From: Streptococcaceae bacterium AF54-32pH5A
Lineage (GTDB): Bacteria; Bacillota; Bacilli; Lactobacillales; Streptococcaceae
DNA length: 64,000 bases
Assembly (NCBI GenBank): GCA_027682205.1
Contig: JAQDAD010000001.1
Span: 620,001 to 684,000, forward strand
Reading direction: 5' to 3'
The notes under the pieces were generated by a model, which saw nothing but the letters and a program-made list of their open reading frames with translations, searched no databases and was not told the DNA's origin. The position numbers and the translations under genes were made by a program. Below, in pieces: positions 9,313 to 17,202 of the stretch. The first letter of the stretch is position 1. Each line of letters opens with the position of its first letter.

Positions 9313-10068
9313 TTATAAATAGTGAATCATGGCTTGCTGATCCTCAGTCCAAGTAACCTGACTTTGAACTCCGTATACAGTTTGCAATGACTCAGGGGTG
9401 ATGGTCTCCTTTGGAGTCCCTTGGTAAAGGATTTCTCCCTCTTTCATCAGATAGAGATAATCCGAATAGCGACAAGCAAGTTGAATATCATGCAGGACAG
9501 CTAGAACATTAATCTTGAGCTCCTTTACAATGGCCAACAAGTCTAGCTGATACTTGATATCCAAGTGATTGGTTGGTTCGTCCAGAAGCAAGAGAGTCGG
9601 TTCTTGCGCCAAGGCGCGGGCTAACAAGACTCGCTGTTTCTCTCCCCCTGACAGGGACGAATAGAGACGAGTTTTCTTCTCGAGCATGTCCACCTTAACG
9701 AGGGCATCTTGAACGAGCCTATAATCCCTTTCCCTTTCTTTCTGTAAAAAAGACAGGTGGGGAGTTCTTCCCAGCAAGACAATTTCCTCAACTGTACAAT
9801 CAAACTGCAGTTGGTTAAACTGTGTCACGACTGCCATTTGCTTGGCAGTTTCTTTGAGTGACCAATGCTCCAGTGGCTTTCCATCTAGGCTTATCAAGCC
9901 ATTGTCCGCCTTTTCCTGACGATAGAGGAGTTTAAGCAGACTGGTTTTTCCACTTCCATTTGGTCCTAGTATCGTGTGAAATTGATGCCCTTCAACCTTA
10001 AGAGAAACTCCTTTGAGGATTTTTTTCTCTCCTAGTCTAAAATGGATATCCTGACAAATCAAGTCCAT
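9313..10068 (-). CDS. Iron/siderophore-type ABC transporter ATP-binding protein
   Basis: A 251-residue FecE/FhuC-type ATPase. The Walker A motif GPNGSGKTS is near residues 35-43. The Q-loop lies in VVTQFNQL, the signature is LSGGEKQR, the Walker B is LLLLDEP, and the switch His is in AVLHD. It powers uptake through the neighbouring FecCD-type permease. It begins 1 base after the permease stop and the lipoprotein gene ends 20 bases further, so all four genes are one operon. Confidence 0.9.
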   Translation of the reverse strand: MDLICQDIHFRLGEKKILKGVSLKVEGHQFHTILGPNGSGKTSLLKLLYRQEKADNGLISLDGKPLEHWSLKETAKQMAVVTQFNQLQFDCTVEEIVLLGRTPHLSFLQKERERDYRLVQDALVKVDMLEKKTRLYSSLSGGEKQRVLLARALAQEPTLLLLDEPTNHLDIKYQLDLLAIVKELKINVLAVLHDIQLACRYSDYLYLMKEGEILYQGTPKETITPESLQTVYGVQSQVTWTEDQQAMIHYL

Positions 10069-10069
10069 A

Positions 10070-11116
10070 TCAGCCCCTCACCTCCCTTCGCCTACCTCCA
10101 ACAATGTAGATAAAGAAGGGAGCACCTACTAAGGCTGTGAAAATACCAATAGGCAGTTCAGCATTTGGAATGATGATACGAGAGAGTACATCTGCCCAGA
10201 TGACAAAGAGGGCACCCAGTAAGGTCGCAACGGGAAAAAGCCTCTTGTAATTCGTTCCTACTAACCCTCGAGCTAAATGTGGCGTAATCAGACCAACAAA
10301 TCCAATAATCCCACAGGTTGCCACTAAGACAGCTGTCAGCACAGCCACCACTGTCACGTAAAGATACCAATAGAAGCGTAAGGGAATTCCCAAGGTTAAT
10401 GCAGCCTCATCTCCCATCATCATCGCATTAAAAACACGATACTGAGTAGAGAAAAATAGAAAGGCCATTCCTACAACCATAGTTGGCAGGACCAAGTCAG
10501 ACCAGGTAGTCCCAGCTAGCGAACCCATGGTCCAAAATTTAATGGTCATCACACTGTCCGCATTGGCACCAACTGAGATAATAAAGTTGGAAAAAGCCAG
10601 AAAGAGAGCGTTGACCACCGTTCCTGATAAAATCAGGCTGGAAGTCGTCATCCTTCCCTGCATAGAGGCAATGATGAGGACAGCGACTGTTGCCAAAATA
10701 GCTCCAAGGAAAGCTCCAAGGCTAATCATCACTTTTAAACCAAGAATGATGCTCAAAGTTGCCCCTAGAGTTGCACCCGCAGAAATTCCTAAGACATAAG
10801 GCTCTGCGATGGGATTGTTCACTGTAGACTGCATCACGCTACCACACATAGATAGACCAGCCCCTACTATCAGACCTAACAATACTCGGGGGAATCTCAT
10901 GTTCCATACAATGGCAAGAGTAGACTTGGAAACCTCTCCTATCTCAAGAGGAAATCCCAATCTGCTCAAAATAATCCGATAGGTATCTCCTAGGTTAATC
11001 GCAACAGATCCCATAGAAACTGCTAGAAAGAGGGAAATTCCTAAAACACCTAGCAAAATACCTAAAAGTAGCACAAATTGCAGGTCCTGTCGGCTTCCAG
11101 AAAATTTGGAAAGCAT
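10070..11116 (-). CDS. Iron/siderophore-type ABC transporter permease (FecCD family)
   Basis: A 348-residue polytopic membrane protein with about ten predicted helices and FecCD-family signatures (MRFPRVLLGLIVGAGLS, NPIAEPYVLGISAGA, GLITPHLAR). It is the first gene of the importer operon, with AAGGAGG before the ATG and its own promoter. There is only one permease gene, so the channel would be a homodimer. Confidence 0.9.
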   Translation of the reverse strand: MLSKFSGSRQDLQFVLLLGILLGVLGISLFLAVSMGSVAINLGDTYRIILSRLGFPLEIGEVSKSTLAIVWNMRFPRVLLGLIVGAGLSMCGSVMQSTVNNPIAEPYVLGISAGATLGATLSIILGLKVMISLGAFLGAILATVAVLIIASMQGRMTTSSLILSGTVVNALFLAFSNFIISVGANADSVMTIKFWTMGSLAGTTWSDLVLPTMVVGMAFLFFSTQYRVFNAMMMGDEAALTLGIPLRFYWYLYVTVVAVLTAVLVATCGIIGFVGLITPHLARGLVGTNYKRLFPVATLLGALFVIWADVLSRIIIPNAELPIGIFTALVGAPFFIYIVGGRRREVRG

Positions 11117-11165
11117 GCATTCCTCCTTTGATAGAATCTTAAAAATTTAGAAAATTCTCATGAAA

Positions 11166-11194
11166 AGTATATCATATTTCTATTAGATGAACAA
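11166..11194 (-). promoter_or_regulatory. Promoter of the iron-type ABC operon
   Basis: On the minus strand TTGTTC (11189-11194) and TATACT (11166-11171) are 17 bases apart, and a TG one base before the -10 makes it an extended -10. The start codon is about 50 bases downstream. I see no clear Fur- or MtsR-type palindrome. Confidence 0.7.
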
Positions 11195-11212
11195 GGCTAG
11201 AAACATATATAG

Positions 11213-11346
11213 AAAAAAGCCCTCTGAACATCAGAGAGCTGATTTGAGCTCAGGCTAAAATCCTAGTGAAAAAGATGAAACTCCTTGTGTTCATCGAACA
11301 CGGTGTCCTTTCCCTATTTTCATACGGATTTTTAACGCCCTTAGCA
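11213..11346 (-). repeat. 134-bp structured repeat, copy 1
   Basis: About 95% identical (six mismatches counted by eye) to 11530-11663. On the minus strand it contains the hairpin GTGTTC-GAT-GAACAC and ends in a terminator-like stem (CTCTGA with TCAGAG) followed by a T run. No reading frame is conserved between the copies, so it is more like an RNA or a dispersed repeat than a coding duplication. This copy lies directly upstream of the ABC operon promoter. Confidence 0.85.
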
Positions 11347-11422
11347 CATCCTATTTCTTGCTGGATAAAACGTTTATAGACTAGGCGACGATGCGAAGAT
11401 CATATGAAACTTTTAGTGAAAC

Positions 11423-11446
11423 AAAAAAAATCTCCCTGTAGGGAGA
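11423..11446 (-). terminator. Strong intrinsic terminator between the two repeat copies
   Basis: The arms TCTCCCT and AGGGAGA over two bases are followed, on the minus strand, by eight T residues. With the terminators inside both repeat copies, three stop signals lie in series between rpsO and the ABC operon. Confidence 0.8.
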
Positions 11447-11473
11447 AAAGCTGGTTTATTTTACCTTACAGTG

Positions 11474-11523
11474 CTAGGAACCGTAACCGAAGATAATACT
11501 TGAGTATATTGAGGTAAGGTGAC
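11474..11523. repeat. Degenerate BOX element core
   Basis: The pattern CTAGGAA..AACCG..ATACTTgAGTA..AAGGTGAC matches the core of the intact BOX at 38895-39000. The outer boxA and boxC ends are missing, so this is a decayed remnant. Confidence 0.6.
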
Positions 11524-11529
11524 AAAAGT

Positions 11530-11663
11530 AAAAAAGCCCTCTGAAAATCAGAGAGCTGATTTGAGCTCGGGCTAAAATCCTAGTGAAAAAAATGAAACTC
11601 CTTGTGTTCATCGAACACGGTGTCGTTTCCCTATTTTCATACGGATTTCTTACGCCCTTAGCA
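11530..11663 (-). repeat. 134-bp structured repeat, copy 2, including the rpsO terminator
   Basis: It starts six bases after the rpsO stop codon in the direction of transcription. It has the same hairpin as copy 1 and ends in the stem CTCTGATTTTCAGAG followed by a T run, which should terminate rpsO mRNA. It could also be processed to a small RNA of about 130 nt; that is inference. Confidence 0.85.
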
Positions 11664-11669
11664 TCATGA

Positions 11670-11939
11670 TTAGCGACGAAGTCCTAGAGAGTTGATCAAC
11701 TCACGGTAACGGTTAACGTCGTTTTTACGCAAGTATGCAAGCAAGTTACGACGGCGACCGATTTTCTTCATCAATCCACGGTAAGTAGCGTGGTCTTTTT
11801 TGTGTTGTTTGATGTGTTCGTTAAGGTGGTTGATTTCCCAAGTAAGGACAGCAACTTGAACCTCTACTGAACCTGTATCACCTTCGTGACGTGCATATTG
11901 TGCGATGATTTCATTTTTTTTCTCTTTTGAGATTGCCAT
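11670..11939 (-). CDS. rpsO: 30S ribosomal protein S15
   Basis: An 89-residue protein of exactly the usual length that binds the central domain of 16S rRNA. It carries the S15 signature ([25 protein letters not shown], then [15 protein letters not shown]) and ends SLGLRR. It is monocistronic, with a strong promoter about 90 bases upstream and a terminator in the following repeat. The leader contains a short palindrome (GGTTACAGGCATGCCAACC) that could be an S15 autoregulatory structure; this is not established here. Confidence 0.98.
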   Translation of the reverse strand: MAISKEKKNEIIAQYARHEGDTGSVEVQVAVLTWEINHLNEHIKQHKKDHATYRGLMKKIGRRRNLLAYLRKNDVNRYRELINSLGLRR

Positions 11940-12029
11940 GATGTTTCTCCTTTTTATTTGGCTTCATCCGAGTGACAGGTTGGCATGCCTGTAACCAAGA
12001 AGAAGTTATTTGTCTTTACGACAGTTCTT

Positions 12030-12058
12030 ATTCTACCAAGAAGCAGAGACTTTGTCAA
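12030..12058 (-). promoter_or_regulatory. rpsO promoter
   Basis: A perfect TTGACA (12053-12058) and TAGAAT (12030-12035) with a 17-base spacer on the minus strand. Confidence 0.88.
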
Positions 12059-12083
12059 CTGATTTACTGTTTAAAACCGTGAA

Positions 12084-14786
12084 TTACTCTACTGATTTCA
12101 AAGCTTCGAGCATATCCACCTTTCTCAAGTGGTGATTGACAAAGAGGCCCAGTAAGGCTAAGATTACAGTCACTGCGACGATTGGAAGAGCATAGACTTC
12201 CCAGCTGACTCGTGGATAAAAAAGTATGGTGGCAGGTGAAATCATTTGAATCAAAAATTGATGTAAATAGTAGCCAGCTACCAAACCGAGAACAATCCCC
12301 ACAAGGGACAGCACCATGGTCTCGCGGTAGATATAAAGGGTCACTTCTTTATTGTGGAAACCGAGAACCTTGATGGTCGAAAGTTCACGGATACGTTCTG
12401 CCACATTGATATTGGTGAGATTGTAAAGAATGACAATGGCTAGCAAGACGGAAACAAGGACGAGGATTGCCATGGTTTTATTGAGAGAATTGGCCACGGA
12501 TTCAAAGAGATGGATAGCCGTTGCATTTTGGACCACCCCAGAAACAGCAGCTTTTCCCATAAAGGCAGCAGCTTCTTTCTCCGTATTGGATGGTGTTGGG
12601 TCTTTTAATTTTACTAGGTAGGTATTGTCTTGTGGACTGGTACCGTAGACTTGTTCGTATGTGTCTCGTTTGAGATAAACAAAGTGTCCAACGTAGTTTT
12701 CAGAAATCGCCGAGACCTTGATTTCTTTCCCATCAAGCTCTAGCTTATCTCCAGCCTTAACATTTGCTAGTTGGGCTAATTTTTGACTCACGACCGCTCC
12801 ATCGGTAACCTGCACCTCTTGCCCATTTTCCTCTAATGCGATAAAAGGCTTGAAGTCTTCTCTGCTTGTGACCATTATGGTGATAGTCTGAAGTCCTGCT
12901 TTTCCTTTGAAATCTTTTTCAATGGATTTAGAGTAAATCTTTTGATAAGCATGGATAGGCCCAGCTTGCAAGGCACTTTCTAGATCTACTTTTTCTTGCT
13001 CACTCGCACTGCTCTTTTCCGCTACGATCATCTGGTATTGCTGGATTTGTTCAAATTGACGCTCCACAACTCCTCCCACAGAAGATTGAATTCCAAGACC
13101 TGCAAATAGGAGAGCAACCGAACCCGCAACCCCAAAAATGGTCATCAACATTCGTTGCTTATAACGGAAAATATTTCGCGCCGTAACCTTATGAGTGAAG
13201 CTCAAACGACTCCAAATAAAGCTCAGGCGTTCCAGCAAAATCTTTGAGCCTTCAACGGGAGATTTGGGAAGCAAAAGTTGGGCCGCTTCATCGTGCAATT
13301 CTCTCCGCGCCACCAGATAAGCTGGCAAAACGCTGGATACCCAACTCAAGGCTAGGGCAAGGAGGCTATAAGACCAGTAAAAATACTCCTGACTTTTACC
13401 AACGACCAGTCCAGCTGTTATAACATCCGAAATCACGCCTGCAAGGAGATAATGTCCAAGAAACGTTCCTATAACGGTTCCCACAGTTCCTGCAAGAAAA
13501 CCATAGAGAACAAACTTGGCAACAATATCTCGGTTATGGTAACCTAGGGCCTTGAAAATACCAGCATTGGTACGCTCTTCATCCACAAAGCGAGTCATAG
13601 TAGTAAAGGTCACCATTGCAGCGACCATATAAAGTACCACGGGAAAGATATTCCCGACAGAACGAATGCTTTCTGAAGCGTTACTACACTTGAGATAACC
13701 TTGACCACCTGGCATGGTTTGGCGGTTGTATACATGGTAAGTCGGCTCTGCCAGTTCATCAAGCTCTTTCTGACGTTGTTCAAGCTTCTCTTTTTCCTTG
13801 GCTAGATCACTCTCTGTCTGAGCCATTTTTTCTTTTTTTGTAGCCAATTCTTCCTTAGCTTTTGTCAATTGCTCCTTGGCTTGACTCTTTTGGGGCTCAG
13901 GCAAAACGGTCACTTGTTCTTCTTGAGTTTTCAATCGACTTTCAGTCTGTTCTAACTGACTCTTGCCTTTTTGAAGGTTGCTTTCAGCTGTTTGGAGCTC
14001 TTCTTTTCCATCTTCCAAGTTCTTTTGCCCATTCGCTTTGATGCTTGCTAATCGTTTTTGACCATTATCAGCCAGCAAGTCTTGCAACTCTTCCTGATGT
14101 TGAGCTCGTTTGGTCCTATAGTCTGATGAAAAAGCATCCAGATTTTTTAAATCATCATAGCGCACACGCGCAATACTGTACACTTCTGTATCAAACTGAC
14201 TGGCTACAATCACTCCATATCCAGCCAAGCTTCCATTTCCACTACTAGCCCCTCCCAAGTCTTTTTGAGAAAGTATCTCACCCGACTGAACAAATCCAGT
14301 AATGGTGAAAGATTGGGATTTTATGACGGTCTTCCCTTCTTCTTTCTTGCTAAATGTGATAGTCTGTCCAATCTGATAGCGGTCTTTCCAGAAATCAGCC
14401 AGGGCAATTTCCCCATCAGACTCTGGAAGTCGCCCTTCTGTCACTTGGAAGGTTGAAATGCCTTCTGGCTTGGAATAAAGTCGAACTGCCTCTTCACCTT
14501 TTTCAACTGTTAGGTCCTCCATATAGCCAAACTCGACACTTGCTCCTTGAAGGGTCTTTAGTTTCTCCTGGTCTTCTTTGTCCAAGCCATAATCAGCTAT
14601 CACTGCCAGATCCAAAGTATTGGCTTTACGGAGATAATCCTCAGCCGTGCGTTCCATATTTGGGCTAGTCACTTTGAGTCCTACTAGGGCTAAAGAACCC
14701 AGCATCATCAAGGTCAGGATAGAAGCAAAGCGTCCCTTGGAAGCAGTCACCGACTGGAGCAAATCTTTTCGGTATGTTTTTTTCAT
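12084..14786 (-). CDS. FtsX-type ABC transporter permease with large extracellular domains
   Basis: A 900-residue membrane protein. One helix near residues 20-40 is followed by a large outside domain, then three helices near 370-480, a second outside domain, and a C-terminal set of three helices (two FtsX domains). The first outside domain includes a charged coiled coil at roughly 245-340, rich in Lys, Glu and Gln. This is the MacB/BceB-like arrangement used for export or mechanical signalling rather than import. It starts 1 base after the ATPase gene, so they form one transporter. The substrate is unknown. Confidence 0.85.
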   Translation of the reverse strand: MKKTYRKDLLQSVTASKGRFASILTLMMLGSLALVGLKVTSPNMERTAEDYLRKANTLDLAVIADYGLDKEDQEKLKTLQGASVEFGYMEDLTVEKGEEAVRLYSKPEGISTFQVTEGRLPESDGEIALADFWKDRYQIGQTITFSKKEEGKTVIKSQSFTITGFVQSGEILSQKDLGGASSGNGSLAGYGVIVASQFDTEVYSIARVRYDDLKNLDAFSSDYRTKRAQHQEELQDLLADNGQKRLASIKANGQKNLEDGKEELQTAESNLQKGKSQLEQTESRLKTQEEQVTVLPEPQKSQAKEQLTKAKEELATKKEKMAQTESDLAKEKEKLEQRQKELDELAEPTYHVYNRQTMPGGQGYLKCSNASESIRSVGNIFPVVLYMVAAMVTFTTMTRFVDEERTNAGIFKALGYHNRDIVAKFVLYGFLAGTVGTVIGTFLGHYLLAGVISDVITAGLVVGKSQEYFYWSYSLLALALSWVSSVLPAYLVARRELHDEAAQLLLPKSPVEGSKILLERLSFIWSRLSFTHKVTARNIFRYKQRMLMTIFGVAGSVALLFAGLGIQSSVGGVVERQFEQIQQYQMIVAEKSSASEQEKVDLESALQAGPIHAYQKIYSKSIEKDFKGKAGLQTITIMVTSREDFKPFIALEENGQEVQVTDGAVVSQKLAQLANVKAGDKLELDGKEIKVSAISENYVGHFVYLKRDTYEQVYGTSPQDNTYLVKLKDPTPSNTEKEAAAFMGKAAVSGVVQNATAIHLFESVANSLNKTMAILVLVSVLLAIVILYNLTNINVAERIRELSTIKVLGFHNKEVTLYIYRETMVLSLVGIVLGLVAGYYLHQFLIQMISPATILFYPRVSWEVYALPIVAVTVILALLGLFVNHHLRKVDMLEALKSVE

Positions 14787-14787
14787 G

Positions 14788-15489
14788 CTAATACTCCAAT
14801 GTATCGATATCCTGTGGATGCTTATTGATTGTTACGCTCTTAACCGTGGCATCACGCATGTGAATCACCCGATCTGCGATAGGAGCTAGCGCGCTATTAT
14901 GGGTCACGATAATCACTGTTGCTCCCTTTTGACGAGACATGTCTTGGAGAATCTTCAAGACTTGCTTCCCCGTCTGGTAATCCAAGGCACCTGTCGGCTC
15001 ATCACAGAGAAGAATTTTAGGATTTTTGGCTACAGCACGTGCAATGGAGACTCGCTGTTGCTCCCCTCCAGAAAGCTGGGCTGGAAAGTTATTCAGGCGA
15101 TGAGCCAGATCTACATCTTTGAGCACTTGCTCTGGATCCAAGGCATCTGTCACGATTTCTGAAGCCAGTTCCACATTTTCCTTGGCTGTCAGATTGGAGA
15201 CCAGATTGTAAAATTGAAAAACAAAGCCTACATCTTCACGACGATAGTTTGTTCGTTGGTGCGAATTGTAGTCGGCGATATTGGCACCATCAATCCAAAT
15301 CTCTCCCTCATCATTAGTATCCATACCTCCTAGGAGATTGAGAACCGTTGACTTGCCTGCACCAGATGCACCTAGAATGATAACCAACTCACCCTTTTCA
15401 ATTTCAAAATTCACATCACTATTGGCCACAATCTCCGTATCCCCAACCTGATAACGCTTGTAGCTATGTTTCATTTCAATATAGGCCAT
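14788..15489 (-). CDS. ABC transporter ATP-binding protein (LolD/MacB type)
   Basis: A 233-residue ATPase. Walker A is GASGAGKST (about residues 36-44), the signature is LSGGEQQR, Walker B is [12 protein letters not shown], and the switch His lies in VTHN. The DEPTGALD ending is typical of FtsX-partnered exporters. It is the first gene of the two-gene unit with the 900-residue permease. Confidence 0.9.
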   Translation of the reverse strand: MAYIEMKHSYKRYQVGDTEIVANSDVNFEIEKGELVIILGASGAGKSTVLNLLGGMDTNDEGEIWIDGANIADYNSHQRTNYRREDVGFVFQFYNLVSNLTAKENVELASEIVTDALDPEQVLKDVDLAHRLNNFPAQLSGGEQQRVSIARAVAKNPKILLCDEPTGALDYQTGKQVLKILQDMSRQKGATVIIVTHNSALAPIADRVIHMRDATVKSVTINKHPQDIDTLEY

Positions 15490-15579
15490 CGTCCTTCTCT
15501 CTTTCTTACAATTAAGTCACTCTTTACTATCATTATAACGCTTTTTCAACTAGTTGGAAACTAGAAGCAAAAACAAAAA

Positions 15580-15598
15580 AGCCTAGGAATCCTAAGCT
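15580..15598 (-). terminator. gpmA terminator
   Basis: The stem AGCTTAGG with CCTAGGCT is followed on the minus strand by TTTTTT, 14 bases after the gpmA stop codon. Confidence 0.85.
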
Positions 15599-15611
15599 TT
15601 CTGTTTATAGA

Positions 15612-16304
15612 TTATTTTCCAAGGTAGTATTCAGAAACCACGTTCAATTTTTCGTCAAATTCGAATACCAATGGTGGGAAGTTAGGGATTTCCACGTCCA
15701 TGATTTCGTCATCTGACAAGCGTTTGATGTGTTTTACAAGGGCACGGATTGAGTTACCGTGAGCTCCTACGAATACGTTTTTACCATCTTTAAGTGCTGG
15801 AGCGATTTTGTCTTCCCAGAATGGAAGGGCACGTTCCAAAGTCACTTTCAAGTTTTCAGCATCTGGAATGACTGAGTCGTCAAGTGAAGCGTAACGACGG
15901 TCAGTGTGAGCTGAGTGCTCATCGTCACGATCCATGTTTGGAGGCAATACATCGTATGAACGACGCCAGATGTGTACTTGCTCATCACCAAATTGTTCAG
16001 CAGCTTCAGCCTTGTTTTTACCAGTCAAACCACCGTAGTGACGTTCGTTCAAGCGCCATGATTTTTCAACTGGAACCCAAAGTTGGTCAGCAGCTTCAAG
16101 AGCCAAGTTTGTTGTTTTGATCGCACGTTTCAATACTGAAGTGTAAGCTTGGTCAAATTCGATACCAGCTTCTTTGATCAATTTACCAGCGTCAATCGCT
16201 TGTTGTGTTCCTTTTTCAGACAAATCAACATCAGCCCAACCAGTGAAAAGGTTAGCTTTGTTCCATTCAGACTCACCGTGGCGAGCAAAAACCAATTTTA
16301 CCAT
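15612..16304 (-). CDS. gpmA: 2,3-bisphosphoglycerate-dependent phosphoglycerate mutase
   Basis: A 230-residue glycolytic enzyme that interconverts 3- and 2-phosphoglycerate. The phosphohistidine motif [10 protein letters not shown] is at residues 5-14, and the second catalytic His is in VGAHGNSIR. Length and ending are normal for streptococcal GpmA. It is a single-gene unit with its own terminator. The codons are strongly biased, as expected for a highly expressed gene. Confidence 0.97.
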   Translation of the reverse strand: MVKLVFARHGESEWNKANLFTGWADVDLSEKGTQQAIDAGKLIKEAGIEFDQAYTSVLKRAIKTTNLALEAADQLWVPVEKSWRLNERHYGGLTGKNKAEAAEQFGDEQVHIWRRSYDVLPPNMDRDDEHSAHTDRRYASLDDSVIPDAENLKVTLERALPFWEDKIAPALKDGKNVFVGAHGNSIRALVKHIKRLSDDEIMDVEIPNFPPLVFEFDEKLNVVSEYYLGK

Positions 16305-16400
16305 TAGATGGATTCTCCTTTAAATTTTCCGAGGTTTCCCCTCGTTTATCTATTCCATTTTACACAATTTTTCACAAAAAAGCTAGTCAAAATCAACGAA

Positions 16401-16429
16401 AAAGAGAAGTGCTTTTCAGCCTTCTCTTT
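16401..16429 (-). terminator. Terminator of the small membrane protein gene
   Basis: The arms AAAGAGAAG and CTTCTCTTT enclose an 11-base loop and run into a T-rich tract on the minus strand. Confidence 0.75.
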
Positions 16430-16494
16430 ATCACACTATCATAATTGTTCTCGATGGAGGATGAAATATTCCCACCCAAATAATTGGAAAACTA

Positions 16495-16875
16495 CTACTC
16501 TTCAATTACAAATTTTTTCAATGTTCCAAAGTAAAGTGAACCACCAATAATGGTTAGAATTCCACCTACCCATCCCAAAAATGGAATCAAGCCGACCGCA
16601 CCACCTACAATGAGCAAAACAGAAGGTGCATTCGTAACACGTTCATCATCTTTATAATAAACAATAGCCACAATCCCCAGTACTAAAACAGCAATTTTAA
16701 CCAATAACAAAATAATTGAGAGCCCTGTCAATGTCCCAACTGCTGCATCTGCATCTTCAGTTGCCGCAGCAGCTCCAACAGCCATCATAAACATGATAGC
16801 TGGCGCTAAAAGCAATACAATTCCTGAAATAAGGCCAAAAATAGCATTGACACGAGCAAGTGTATTTGTTTTCAT
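16495..16875 (-). CDS. Small membrane protein of unknown function
   Basis: A 126-residue protein with about three to four hydrophobic segments: residues 10-35, 48-75, 85-100 and a short one near 105-115. It is rich in Gly, Ala, Leu and Ile, with an acidic loop (ATEDADAAVG). It resembles the DUF4064-like streptococcal membrane proteins, but I do not recognise it with certainty. It is a single gene between gpmA and ileS with its own terminator. Confidence 0.65.
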   Translation of the reverse strand: MKTNTLARVNAIFGLISGIVLLLAPAIMFMMAVGAAAATEDADAAVGTLTGLSIILLLVKIAVLVLGIVAIVYYKDDERVTNAPSVLLIVGGAVGLIPFLGWVGGILTIIGGSLYFGTLKKFVIEE

Positions 16876-17202
16876 AATAATCTCCTTAAAATTTTTATAG
16901 GTATTATTCTATTATAATTTCTCTAAAAATTAAACAGTCCTATAAAACTTTATAATAAATATTGATTTTCAAAAAATAGCTTTAAGTTCTATAGTCCCTT
17001 GATAATTATTAGAAATCTAAAATTATGAGAAAACTGAATAGTTGATTATTTTAATTATCTACACGGACAGGTTAGGAAAAACTTCATTTGAGGAAATAGA
17101 CTAGGAAATTTTTCCATGATAAAACGCATAATATCAAGATACTTGAACTCTTGATATTATGCGTTTTTATGATTTTAGCGACCTTTCTCAGTCTCTTTCT
17201 GA
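16876..17202. other. Intergenic region with one large bidirectional terminator
   Basis: No coding frame of credible length is seen. The only clear element is a 19-bp inverted repeat (arms 17121-17139 and 17149-17167, beginning AAAACGCATAATATC) with A and T runs on both sides. It lies 35 bases after the ileS stop codon and serves as its terminator. The rest is AT-rich leader and promoter sequence. Confidence 0.75.

Noticed and set aside
17025..17120. Possible decayed gene upstream of the ileS terminator palindrome
   Set aside because: No frame longer than about 20 codons and no recognisable motif.
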